In this document: in pieces, positions 32,090 through 44,283 of the stretch
Layout: every line of letters begins with the position of its first letter
How positions within the stretch are numbered: the first letter of the stretch is position 1
Assembly (NCBI GenBank): GCA_949126835.1
Contig: OX421503.1
Span: 3,739,001 to 3,803,000 of the forward strand
DNA from: Anisus vortex
Taxonomy: Eukaryota > Mollusca > Gastropoda > Planorbidae
DNA length: 64,000 nucleotides
Direction: 5' to 3'
The notes under the pieces: model-generated
Told to the model about the DNA's origin: nothing
Database searches by the model: none
Seen by the model: only the letters and a program-made list of their open reading frames with translations
Program-made: the position numbers and the translations under genes

Positions 32090-34165
32090 TATTTATTATG
32101 AATGTCAAGATTTATTATATTATAGTACAGTACAATTATTATAATGCTAGAATAGTACAGCAATGTTTTATACCTATACTGGATGGCAATATTTATTAAT
32201 TACTGAATGAGCATTTTTATATTACTGAATGACAATATTTATTAAATACAGAATGAGCATTTATATATTATCACAGCAACTTTTTTAATCCTATGCTGTA
32301 GTAAAATGTTTATAATTCAGAATGCAAGATGCTAGAATGTCAACAATTATGCTAAGCCAAGACACATTTTCTATTATGGCTTGTTTATTTTATTATTATT
32401 ATCAATTTTATAGTAGAGTTGAAAGCAAGTGCAAGTCACTTTTTGCTATTATGACTTATTATTACTATATAGGTTGCACAATTATTTTCCGCAAAGCAAT
32501 GTACAATCTTATTATTACCAATGGTAGCACATATACAATATTATTATTATTATTGAGGATGGCATATAAGAATTAGATTAATGTTATCATAAGCCACTAT
32601 GATATTATTCTTATTATCAATGGAAATGGATCAAATTATTATCAGTATTGAAAGTACATTTTCATTGTGATTACTGGAAGTACATTTTCATTAATGCCAA
32701 TACACAATAATTTTACTATAATTAATAGCAATGTAAATTCTAGATAATATTATTACAGTAGCACTGCAAAGCACAATATTATTTTTATTTAGGTTATTTT
32801 ACCTGTTATATTGTGAATATTTTGTACATTTGTAGTTACATGTATTAGATATCAATTATTATTTTGTTAATTGTAGTTACATGTATTTGGGCACTACTTA
32901 AATCATATAGTTATGAATCTGAATATTCATATTATTATTATATTGGTGAACTTATTATTGTTATTGTTCTTATTATAGACCATTATACTCAGAGAGCAAA
33001 AACTAACCAATGCATATTAATGATATTTCAAAAAATACACACACAAAAAAAATATTTTTATATCAAGTAACAATAAAAAAACATAATCACAATACACTAA
33101 TGCTGCTTGGACCACAAATGATAGAGGAATTTTTGACAAAGAATCACAACATGTATAACATTGACAAGACTATAGTAATTTTACTTTAATAATTCTTAAC
33201 GAAAACAAACAAAGGCAAGACAACTAACAGAAATAACCCTAACAAAGAATCATTTCTAATCAATCTCTTTTAAGAAACAGAAATAGATTATAGACAGAAT
33301 AAGAATAGACAAGAGATTTATTTTAGAAACTCCCGCCAACCAGAGCCCGCTTTTTACATATATATATATAATTCATACAAATGAATGTAAAAAATGATTA
33401 AAATTAAAGACTAATTAATAATCCAAATGAAAACACATTCACTGTATGAAATTACTGCAATGTAAATCCAGAAGTAGAAATCCAGAAGAAACTTAATTAA
33501 TTATTTAATAATCCAATGAATGTTCACACTGTATCAAGTTGAGTTGCTTCAAGTTTCCACTTCAGTATGGTATAATCCAATTTTAGAATGAACACAAGAA
33601 AAAAATGTATACCATTAATTAAAATTAATGTCAATGTCTTTGGTATACAGATTAAATATTAATTATATTTAAAGTTATTTAATGTTATTTATTTATCTTT
33701 CAACATATGATTATGTCACATCAGATTTCAACACCTGGTCGTGTCACATCGGATTTGAACATATGGTTATGTAGGCTACATAAAATTCAACACATGGTTG
33801 TGTCACATCGGATTTGAACATCGGACTTGAACATATGTATATAGTTTAGGTTCCTTGTTGATAACATGTAGGAACGAAACTTTTTCCGGTTGCAAACAAT
33901 GACCTATGTACAGTCACTTTTTTCGATTTTATGTATCGAATTTTCCAATGATGAAATATTTGTCATCGGTGGACAAACGTTATATTTTCTTAGAGCTATT
34001 ATAGTGCTCAATCAGATAAATAGTATATGTATTTGAAATAATCGACTCAGGCTTCAGTTTTGTTCAAAAACTGGTACTCACATAATTTTCCATGTGGTTT
34101 ATAGTACGTCTTCAAAAAGTTCCAAAAGTTTCGAATTTGAACATATTATATTTTTCAGCTTCTCT
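32090..34165 (-). other. element B 5' leader
   Basis: Roughly 2.1 kb between the primer site and gag. Very AT-rich, without a supported gene. Near the primer site (33700-33845) are tandem phrases of the type gtcacatcggatttgaacatatg, which also occur in the A leader. Confidence 0.7.
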
Positions 34166-34183
34166 CTCCGTTAGCTGCCACCA
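34166..34183 (-). other. element B primer-binding site
   Basis: Minus strand reads TGGTGGCAGCTAACGGAG four bases inside the 5' LTR; TGG pairs with a tRNA CCA end. Element A has a closely similar site (TGGTGGCAG). I do not assign the tRNA. Confidence 0.65.
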
Positions 34184-34187
34184 AACC

Positions 34188-34643
34188 TGTTGATGTCCTA
34201 TTATTATTGTTGGACTATCAAACATTACTACCAGTCTTTTCAGAGTATTTGAGTTGCAGTAGCTGAATTATTTGCTATTAAACATCAAAATGGACATCAC
34301 CACAATATAAATTCCAACTTGTAATCAATAAAAGAACACCTTTTTGCAGCATATTATTTAATAACAATTCATTAACAGTTCACACTTCACACTTAGGAAA
34401 CAATCTCTAATACTTATGGTTATAGTATTGCTATAAAATAGTTTCATATTGAGTACTGAGTCTACACATTTTTATGAGTGTTCATTACAAGAACAAGAAG
34501 TCGACTGAAGAAATAAGCATGGTCAATCACATGACTATCTACTTCCTATATAGGTTTTCTTAATATCCAAAAATGGGTTTTATTTCGACTTTTTAATTAT
34601 TAATATAGTTACCACCTATATATTATTGAATTACTTCATAGCA
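34188..34643 (-). repeat. element B 5' LTR
   Basis: 456 bp, one visible difference from 19709-20164. Followed by the CATAT duplication and the continuation of element A. Confidence 0.95.
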
Positions 34644-34861
34644 CATATAATAATTCATTCAATAATACATACAAAAATTCATTTAATATATGTACAAACA
34701 ACAAAAAAAATTCATAGGCACAAATATAACCAAAAGACACAAAGAATAATGTCTAATATTTATATTGACAATTAGTCATAGACAATTATCTGTTTGTATT
34801 GTCTAATCAACTTCAGTAATACTGAGATAAACTATTGTATGTCAGTGATGTCAGATCGATA

Positions 34862-35755
34862 ACTATTATGCTAATTACTTATCAAGGCTATCGAGACTGT
34901 CTATTATCTTTATCTCACAAAATCTATATAGATTCCATGAAAATTTTTCATACATCTATTTTATACAATAAGATTAATATGATACTAACCTCGGTTTTTA
35001 TCATGATACTTTCATAATGGTTATTATTGATTGATATTCTCAATAACATTACTTACAATGTAACATGATTATCTTTAATCTTAGTTTATAATAAAATTTT
35101 ACACAAATGATTCAAGTCTTCCTTCAAATATATAATTATATTACACTGCTCATGTTCCTGTGAGTCTTATATGTATCATTTATTTATTGATTTCAATGCT
35201 ATCTTTAGTCTTATATGAATACAATACAATATTATCATCTAATGCTCTCTCTTTAGAGTCTCACATAGGCATTTAATTATTATATCATTCTTTTATCAAT
35301 TTCTCTAATGCTTTTTTTTTTAAAGACTTACATAGGCATATTGGTGGCATAACAGTTTCACTGTTCAGAGGCCCCAAAATGTATGTGCTTAACAGTCTTA
35401 CCAAACTGTTCAGAGGCTACATAAAAAATTTTTTTTACTGTTAATTTTTATTTTCATCAGCTCAGCTATTCATAATTTAACCCTGTAAATTATTCAGTTT
35501 TGCAAGTGGTATGGTAATTATATCTCATCAATTAAATTATTTACACATATTTACAAAATCTTATTGATTGCTATAGGTTATCTTTTATTTTATGCATCAT
35601 TTATTGATTATACCTGAGTTCTCTGTTGAAATTCCTTAGAATTTCACAGCATTTATTCAATGTTATTTTTCTGTGTTCAGATTTGATAATATCATTGTCC
35701 GGTTTATTTTCAATTTCAATTATGTTGCTTTTATTTTTTTCTCTGTTATAACTTT
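34862..35755 (-). other. non-coding replacement of RT/RNase H in element A
   Basis: A and B are colinear up to about 34862 (the end of RNase H and 3' region in B) and again from about 35756 (integrase C-terminus). In B about 1.6 kb of RT and RNase H coding sequence lies between. In A there is about 0.9 kb of AT-rich sequence with no RT motif, including a duplicated actgttcagaggc and a 120-bp imperfect repeat at 35637/35757. Confidence 0.8.
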
Positions 35756-36172
35756 TTAGAATTGCACAACATTTATTGTTATTTTTGCATGCTCTGATTT
35801 ACTTATATCATCTTCTGATTTATTTTCAATTATCATATCATCTTCTGATTTAGTTTTAAGTATTCGGTTCTCATCATAAGCTCTTAAATTGTTTAAATGG
35901 ACAATTCTTTCTTTGTCATTGATGTTAACTTTGTAAGTTACATCAGATAACTTATGCACAATTTCAAAAGGACCCTTCCATTCCATAGTATTCCCAGTAC
36001 CAATTGGTAAATAAACAAGTACTTTATTACCAACTTCTAATTTTCTTATGTTCTTATGAATATTTTCTCTGATTAAAGTTTTAGATTTTATTTCTTGATT
36101 TTTTTTAACAGCAAATTCATAAGCTGTTTTCATATGTTCTTCTGTTTTATTGACTAAGTCAAATGGAGACAT
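35756..36172 (-). pseudogene. element A integrase C-terminal module
   Basis: 138 codons with MKTAYEFAVKKNQEIKSK and the GPY/F-like segment EWKGPFEIVHKL…VHLNNLRAY. It runs into the RT-less segment. It is in a different frame from the integrase core because of a 1-base change in an A run near 36170. Confidence 0.85.
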
Positions 36173-36987
36173 TTTTTTTCTTTAATTCCTAACAATTCTG
36201 ATTTAAAATTATCCAATGGTCCATTAGGATTTTTACCAAGCACTAATTCATATGGTGAAAAACCTGTGCTTTCATGAATATATTGTCTATAAGCAAACAA
36301 AATAGCAGGAAGGTAATCATCCCATTCAAATGGATGCTCCTCACACACTTTAGCTATCATTTGTTTTATTGTTTGATTAGCTCTCTCAATCATACCATTA
36401 GATTCTGGATGGTATATAGAACTAAAAATTTGAGTGATTTTAAACATTTGTGTAAAAGCTTGAGTAAGGTATGCTTTGAATTGAGTTCCATTGTCGCACA
36501 ATATGAACTTTGGAAACCCGAAACGACAAAAGATAGGTAAAAGAGCATTACAGACCCTTTCTGCAGTTATTTCTCTTAAAGGAACAACCTCAACCCATCT
36601 ACTTCCCATGTCTATTATGGTTAACGCAAACTTTGCTTTAGAAGTTTTAGTTTGTTTCATTGGACCAATTATGTCAACTGCAATTTTATAGAATGGCATA
36701 TCTATTGTATCAATCATTTGTAATGGAGCCTTATGTTTAGAATCTTTCTTATTATGTTTAAGACTGGTAGTACAACTTTTAATAAAAGTTTTCAGATCTT
36801 TTTCTAGTTTTGGCCACCAAAAATTCCCTCCAACTTTACAACATGTTTTCTTACCACTCAAATGACCTGACAATGCATTGTTGTGCGAAATTTGCATAAC
36901 TTTGACAGTTAGTGATTTAAGTATAACTATTTGAGTTACATCTAATTTGTTATCTTGTCTACAAAGAATACCATTTATTATTTCCAT
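36154..36987 (-). pseudogene. element A integrase core
   Basis: 277 codons, very close to B integrase, with Asp (AVDIIGPM), Asp (CDNGTQF) and Glu (HPESNGMIERANQ) of the DDE triad. In the zinc-binding part the second Cys of C-x2-C is Ser (SCTTSLKHN; B has SCDTC). Ends with KEKKCLHLT and a stop because of the frameshift. Confidence 0.88.
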
Positions 36988-37395
36988 GTTCTTGTTTTTA
37001 GCATGACCTTTTTCAATTTATGATACTATTTTAATTATGTATTGATCTTCTTATTGTTCTCTTTTGAGAGTTTGCTCATCAAAAGGCATGTTTATTAAAC
37101 TGATATTTTCTGTTTTCTTCATCTGAGTTTCCTTTTTATGAGGACTATCAATGTATGCTAATATCTCAGTCTTCATTTTAGTAAAATCAGATAGTTGATT
37201 TTTAGCAATGTTGAATATTTGTTTATGACCTTCTAAATGTTTACATAGTGAAATAGTATGTAATTCTTTTGGTACATTGTTTATTTCACATTGACTCTCA
37301 AATTTGTTTACATATTGTTCTAGTTTTTCTGTTCCATTCCATTTGGGAATAGGATTATCCTTTTCATTATTTATGGATAAGTCTATGTATGGTGT

Positions 37396-38022
37396 CTAAT
37401 GGAGAATATTATTTTCTGATTTTCCTATTGTTTGTAAAAAATTAAAAGTCTGTAGAGCAGGATAAAATTCTTGTTCTGGTAAATCTACTAACTTTTCATT
37501 TTGCAATAGAACAGGTTTCAAATTGGATTTTTCATTCATCCATTTCTGAAATATGTCAAAACCATTATCATGTTTGACATTGAAGGCATTACCAATAATC
37601 AGAGGTGCAACACAGTTTTTTAAAATGGCTGCCTCTGTTTTTCCTGTAAGCCAAGGACAATCAATCTCTATTATAGTGACAGGACAATTTACAGTAGAAC
37701 CATTTCCAAGTTTTATAGTATCCACTCTTATAATATTGGTGGGTTTATGATTTGGAATTAAACTTTCATCTACGCATATTATACTGGAGCCCGTATCCCT
37801 CAAACAGTAAGTAGTCTTTCCTTCTACATAAGCAGAAAAAAGTATTAATTGACCCCTATTTTCAAATATTACATTATTTGTTTGAGATGAGGAATTGTTT
37901 GGTTTTCCTCTATTTCTTCTATTTTGAAAATTTGATTGAGGTCTATTTTGAGTATTAGGAAAATCTTGCCTTCCAAAATTTTGATTTGGCACATTGTTAT
38001 TGGAAAAATTCTGATTTGGCAA
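37396..38022 (-). pseudogene. element A Gag tail and aspartic protease
   Basis: 208 codons that show the uninterrupted join of the N/Q/F-rich Gag tail to the retropepsin (RDTGSSIICVD…PLIIGN). This is the join that element C splits in B. Downstream, before integrase, the capsid-like linker is present but has several stops (37390, and near 37050 and 37015). Confidence 0.85.
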
Positions 38023-38217
38023 ATTTCTGTTATCAAAACTAGAAAAATTCTGATTTGGAAAGTTTCTATTATCAAAATTTGAAAAATGTTGATTTGAAAA
38101 ATTTCTATGATCAACATTTGATCTATTGAAGTTTGAATTGAAATTTCTACCTCTTGCATTGTTATTTCTGTAACAATAGTCTGATGAATGGCTTGTACTA
38201 TTGCAAAAAATACACCT

Positions 38218-39276
38218 TTAATTATTAGATTTTGGTTGATTACCAAACTTTTTTTTATTGACAAATTGATTATGCCTCGACCTAGGGGGTGAATAACTTC
38301 TTCTTCTATTCTGAATTGTATTTAATGTTTGATTTTGTTTAGTCAGTTCTACATTAGGGTGACTATCTTTAAAATTTGAGATAGCATCTATCAAATTTTC
38401 AACCGTCTTTACCTTTCTTTCCATAATGTGAGTAAAAAATGGTTTAGAAGCTTGTTCTAATACTTTATCAACAACCATGATTTCTATAATCTCATTAAGA
38501 TTTTTGGTATCTATTTTTACTAAGTCCAACCATGTAAGTAAAAATGTTTTCACTTCAGACACAAAAGCTCTAGGTTCTATCTTATCTGTTAAGATAAAGT
38601 TGTGGAACTTTTGTCTATAGTAATCCTCAGAGTGAATAAAGAATTTAATTAACTGTTTTTTGATAATGGCATAGTCAGTTATTTCTTTATCAATATGCGA
38701 TAGAGCTTCCCTACCCTTGTCTTTCAATTGTGGGATAAGGTGAATGTAATATTCTGAAATGGGAATCCCATATCCTTTACATGTTGCTTCAAATAGATTA
38801 AGAAAATCTACAATTTTCTCGTTTCCATCAAAGGGAGGCATTTTGAATCTTGCACCATGTTTAGATTTTTCATTATTTGGTTGCTCAACTTTAGTATTTT
38901 GTAATTTAGCCAATTCCAGTTCATGGTCTAATTTTAATTGAGTTTCTTTCAACTGAGTTTCTCTTAACTCCTTTTCTTTGTTCAATTCTAGTGCTTTCAA
39001 TTCTTTTTCTTTATTTAATTCTAGTTCTTTCAATTCTTTTTCTTTATTTATTTCTAGTTCTAGTTGTTTTTGTTTTATTTCATTATCGAGTTCTCTTTGT
39101 TTAATTTCATGAGCCCTTAATTCTGCACGCTCATCTCTTTCCTTATCAGCTAATTCTTTTTTCAATTGCTTAACTTTATTTTCAACAAATTCTTGATATT
39201 CTTTCTTATCAGTAATATCTTATACTTTTGCTAACAATTTAGCCTCATCATAAAGTAATTGAATCTTTGAATCCAT
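38218..39276 (-). pseudogene. element A Gag
   Basis: From the ATG at 39276, with a nonsense codon near 39222 (TAA where B has TAT). The frame is then open from 39165 and above down to 38218. It includes a coiled coil with three 11-residue units, capsid (FKMPPFDG…) and a SCAN-like segment (YYRQKFHNFIL, FLLTWL, MVVDKVLEQ). The frame stops just before the zinc knuckle because TAT became TAA, so two clear nonsense mutations inactivate it. Confidence 0.88.
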
Positions 39277-39289
39277 TATTATTTATTGT

Positions 39290-41267
39290 GAATGTCAAGA
39301 TTTATGATCCTATAGTACAGTACAATTTTTATAAGGCACTATTTTATAGTACAGCACTCTTATAATCCTATGCTATAGTAAGATGCTAGAATGTCAACAA
39401 TTATTATCTATAGTAAGACACTTTTTCTATTATGGCTTGTTTATTTTATTATTATTAGCAATTTTATAGTAGAGTTGAATGCAACAAATACTAGCTATGC
39501 CAAGTCACTTTTGCTATTATGACTTATTATTTCTTATTATTACTACATAGGTTGCAACAATTATTGTTCGCAAAGCAACATACAATATTATTATCATTAA
39601 TGGTAGCACACAATACCACTAGCAGGAATGATAGCACATAACAATTAGACTAATGTTATTATAAGCAAGTATTCTATTATTATTTATTGCAATATCAATT
39701 AGCAAGTATTCTATTATTATTTATTGCAATATCAATCTTAAACAATACTATTTTATTAGCACTGCAAAGCACAATATTATTTTTATATAGTCTGTTTGAC
39801 CTGTTATATTGTGAATATATTGTAGTTACATGTATTAGATATCAATTATTATATTGTTTATTTAAGTTACATGTATTTGGGCACTACTTAAATCATATAG
39901 TTATGATACTGATTATTCATATTATTATTATATTGGTAAATAACTTATTATTGTTATTGTTTTTCCCATAGACCATTATACTCAGAGATCATATTGCATA
40001 TCTGAAAAACTAGCAATGTCAATGATATTTCAAAAAAAAAAAAATTATATCAAGTAACAATAGAAAAACACAATCACAATATTTAAACACACTAAGGCTG
40101 CTTGGACCACAATGAAAGAGGAATTTTTAACAAAGAATCACAACATGTATAACATTGACAACACTATAGTAATTTTACTTTAATAATTCTTAACAAAAAC
40201 AAACAAAGTCGAGACAACTAACAGAAATAACCCTAACAAAGAATGATTTCTAATCAATCTCTTTTAAGAAACAGAAATAGATTATAGACAGAATAAGATT
40301 AGACAAGAGATTTGATTAAAAATTACCTCCAACCAAGCCCACTTATACATATATATATATATATATATATATAATCATACAAATAATGAATATGTATAAT
40401 AATTAATTAGAATCAGAATTAATCATTCAGAAAAATGAGAGAAAAGAAATTATTAATATTAATAAGACTAACTAATAATCCAAATGAATACACATATTCT
40501 TCACTGTATGAAATCACTTCATTGTATAATCCAGAGTAGTTAATCCAGTAGAAACTTAATTCATTATTTAATAATCCAATGAATGTTTACACTGTTTATA
40601 TCCTGAGCTGTAACAATTTTCCAATTCAGTATGGTGTAATCCAAGTTTTAGAAATAGCACAAGAAAAAAAAAATGTATAGGCCTACCATTAATTAATATT
40701 AATGTCAAATGTCTTTGGTATACACATTAATTATTTAAATTTAAAAATTTTTACTGTTATTTATTTATATTCGGTAAGCACATCGGACTTCAACATGTAA
40801 TAACATGTCACATCAGATTTCAACGTATAGGAAATGTCACATCAGACTTCAACATATAGGATATGTCACATCAGACTTCAACATATAGAAAATGTCACAT
40901 CAGACTTCAATATATAGTGTAGGTTCATTGTTGACAACATGTGGTAACGAACTTTTTCCGGTTGCAGCAATAATGTAAAATAATGACCTATATATAGTCA
41001 CTTTATTCGATTTTTTGTATCGAATTTTATAATAATGTTATTTTTGTCATCGGTGGACAAATTTTATATATTCTGAGAGCTTGTATGTTGCTCAATCAGA
41101 TTATGTTTTTATGGATGTAAATTAATAGACTCAGACTTCAGTTTTGAAATATTCAAAAACCGGTATACTCACATAATATGCCATGTGGTTTTTTAGAATG
41201 TCTTGTTGTTCGAAAAGTCTCGAAAATCGAATATATTGCATATTATTTCAGCATCGTTTTCTGTTAG
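39290..41267 (-). other. element A 5' leader
   Basis: About 2 kb of AT-rich sequence colinear with the B leader. At 40770-40925 there are about five tandem copies of a 27-28 bp unit containing tgtcacatcagacttcaaca. No supported gene. Confidence 0.75.
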
Positions 41268-41285
41268 CACCGCATACTGCCACCA
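41268..41285 (-). other. element A primer-binding site
   Basis: Minus strand reads TGGTGGCAGTATGCGG.. just inside the 5' LTR, close to that of B. Confidence 0.65.
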
Positions 41286-41288
41286 TTC

Positions 41289-41782
41289 TGTTGATGTTCT
41301 TAATTATTCTTAGTACATCAATTAATACAATTAGTCTCTTCAGAGTGTTTCTGCTACAGTTGCTGAAATATTGGTCTCCAGCTATCAAACATTGAACAGA
41401 CGACTTCACCACAATATATATTTTAACTTGTAATCAAATAAAAGAACGCCTTGTTGCAGCACATATCATTTAATAATTATTAACAGTTCACACTTTACAT
41501 CCATGAATATATTTGTATATTATAGTAGCGATATAACACATTTCAATAATTGTCTCTGAGTCTATATATTTGTACGTGCGTTCATTACAAGATCGAGAGG
41601 GAGACTAAAGAATGAGCATGGTCAATCATGTGACTATCTACTTCCGATTTATTAAGACTCTAGGTTTTTTATTTTATTTTAATATACAATTATGGGGTTT
41701 TATTCCGAGTTTTTAAATTCTTACTTAATATTATAATTGATTACATGAGTCATTTCCCTTGTATATTACTTGCACTATAGCA
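41289..41782 (-). repeat. element A 5' LTR
   Basis: 494 bp, three visible differences from 19096-19588, followed by the GTAAG target duplication. Confidence 0.95.
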
Positions 41783-41989
41783 GTAAGCATGTGCCAGAGT
41801 CAGGGCGACCGGACACAATATAAACTATTATTAATAACAAGTCAAAACAACACAACTGTTCGATACTTTTTAATACCAGATACGAATTATAAAGCACACG
41901 TAAAAATGGTTAGGCCTATTTTAAATAATAGAAGCTTGACAGTGTTACGAAACGTAAACATATACACTGTACCATAATTAAATGGATAT

Positions 41990-43670
41990 TAATCATTCAT
42001 AGGAATTGCAGTAGTAATGATAGAAATTATTTCATAAGCTAAATAACCGAACAATATGGACGACTGTTTTTCACAGATACTGTACCGGACAACATTGCCG
42101 ATGTTGCTAGTGGACATATTCGGATATTGCATCGCACTCTAGTATTTTATTATATAATGTAATTGTCGATATTGCCTTTCCCAAGAAAATAATTGTATTA
42201 ATTTGTTGGTTGATTTGATAATTATATTAAGACAATTGCAATTTGTTACATTAATTATTAAGTATCAGTTATTAAATATTTTATATATGTCAGTGCACTA
42301 AATAATATTGCAAGAAAATCTTCTATGGATAAAATTATTTTTGTGTAAGAGATAAGGGGAGTAAGAATGTTAAGACGGGGAGGGTCGACTTCTGTTCATG
42401 TAGGCACCAAGTAGAAAGAACTGATTTAATATCTTCATTGTAAAGTTGTTTAATTGAAGTATATCATATATGCCTACAATTCCTATGTATATATTTATTC
42501 ATGGAAGAATTTATCTATATCTGCGTCTTACGTTTTGAATAAAGATTGAATTAAGTAAAAACTACAATTGTCACATGATCATTTCTCAAGTCTACGTTTG
42601 ATATGCTGAATAGAATAAATGTCGGCTGAGTTGGATCTGAATAAAATGTTAAGTTGCTTATACAAATTACCACGCTACCAATAATAACAAATAATTAAAA
42701 GCACTAACAGTATTGTACTCGCTTTTATTCGGTTATGGTATCGTATTGACCCATATGATATACCCAAGCGAATGTGTAGAAAGTTTCGTCAATTATTCGG
42801 CAGCTCTTGACAAGTAAACACGAAGCCTATGCTCTGAGATAAAATTCCTACATATTTATACTATAAAGGATTCAAAATTGTTTTACAAGTAGTTTCAATG
42901 CTATTCAAAGTCTATTGAATATATTTCTTATTCATTCTATTAAACATGTGTTATTCTTAACCACTTGTGTAAATATCATTTGGATTTATAATGGATGATT
43001 CTGTGATTAAACCAATTATTCCATTTTTTTTTACAAACTCAATTTATATCAGTTCTTCAAGTTCCAGTATTGTGTGTGTTTTATTTATGCTGCAATAGCA
43101 ATTGCAAACTCTACACAATAGCAACACGATACTTATTGTGTATATTGAACCAACATAAATATACACCTGAATAAATCATATAAACTCTAATCAATGTTAT
43201 TTAGATTGCCAGGGGATATTTTGAATCAGGACCAACCTAGACTACACTAAACTAATATCAAAATGAACTAATAATGATACTACCAATTGAAGAAGTAATT
43301 ATAATAACTACAAAACAGCATAATAAATACATATTTTATCAACTGAATGGGGGCTCTAGCCAAAAAAAGAATACTCATTATTCTACAGTCATCTACTACT
43401 TAATAATTATCTACAAAGATAATAAAAGATGGCTTGTCATTTAACATTGTTATTGAATTAATACTCGAAAAACGTATCAAAGCGACTTGACCAGTAAAGT
43501 ACTAAACTTATCTATTGCGGCTTATATGACAGTGCATAGATGACCACTGATATATCGCCTTTGTAATAAGAATTGATAGCTCAACTTGAGGATTTCTTAT
43601 GAAGAAAAGGCTGTCGTAATAACAGCAAAAATTCTTATGCATATGCCATGGTCAGGGTAACCAGAAACAA
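41990..43670. other. intron sequence, no supported gene
   Basis: AT-rich part of lectin intron 1. It includes the diverged direct repeat partner of 11160-11720 (42160-42730). No further recognisable feature. Confidence 0.5.
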
Positions 43671-43671
43671 A

Positions 43672-43920
43672 AAAATATATTTTCACTACATCATCTTAAA
43701 CAGAAGCTCTTCTTCCTAAATTTGTTTCGAGTGCATCTAATATAGGAATAAATGATGTAATCCTAAATTTATCCCCTAAAGAGAGGCCCCTCTTGATCTT
43801 GAGGCCCTAGGCTGAAGCCTTGATAGCTTATAGGTAAATCCGACCCTGATATCATCCTTTTCTTATGTGTCTTAGACCCTGATAAAAATAGTATAAATTT
43901 ATAATAACCGCCTAATTAAC
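43672..43920 (+). repeat. flank copy X left of element D
   Basis: Matches 49533-49799 at high identity (ttttcactacatcatc…cgcctaattaac). It lacks about 20 bp present in the right copy (after ctaaagagag) and differs at several single bases. It ends exactly at the start of the D LTR. Confidence 0.92.
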
Positions 43921-44283
43921 TGTGAGGATTTAAAATATATATAGTTGTTTAGGGGGACATAATTTGTATAGACTCTAACCCGGTGTTAATGTATAGAATA
44001 AACGAGTGACGTTCTACGATAAAAACAATGACGTAGGAGTTAGATTGAACGTAGCGTACATTTGAAGATAAAGACAGACGACCTAAGAATTTGGTAGTGG
44101 AAAGACGTGTTTTAGACTAGGCTATAGAAACTGTTGTGTATTTGAATTCATCTTGTACATAAATTGCATTAAATATTGAGTTCTCATTTTTACTACAAGC
44201 CGGCAGTTTGTTCATTGTTTATTATTATATAATGTGATCTCCCTGAGAGTTGTATACATAGTAATTACAAAATAACGGTCACA
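43921..44283 (+). repeat. element D 5' LTR (inferred)
   Basis: Starts TGTGAGG at the edge of flank X and ends near acggtcaca, a few bases before tggcgctcaacgtg, the likely primer site. No partner LTR exists in the window, so the boundaries rest on TG…CA ends and the flank comparison. Confidence 0.6.

Larger units (their letters stand above)
19709..34643 (-). mobile_element. LTR retrotransposon B (Gypsy, Gmr1-like), nested in A
   Basis: Bounded by 456-bp LTRs (19709-20164 and 34188-34643) and by the 5-bp duplication CATAT (19704-19708 and 34644-34648). It is inserted into A a short distance upstream of A's polypurine tract, in the same orientation. Without the inserted C element and SINE, B is about 8.3 kb. 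Order of domains in transcription direction: Gag, protease, integrase, reverse transcriptase, RNase H. The RT is Gypsy-like but integrase precedes it, as known for Gmr1-like elements. Breaks: C inserted at the gag/protease junction, SINE in gag, and single-base shifts in pol. Confidence 0.95.
19096..41782 (-). mobile_element. LTR retrotransposon A (Gypsy, Gmr1-like), RT-less, host of B
   Basis: Bounded by LTRs at 19096-19588 and 41289-41782 and by a 5-bp target-site duplication, GTAAG (19091-19095 and 41783-41787). Minus orientation is shown by the purine tract next to the 19096 LTR and the tRNA primer site next to the 41289 LTR. Subtracting element B, A is about 7.7 kb. It carries gag, protease and integrase remnants related to B but no reverse transcriptase or RNase H. 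The segment 34862-35755, where they should be, is non-coding. The two LTRs differ at three positions by eye. A sits in lectin intron 1. Confidence 0.93.
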
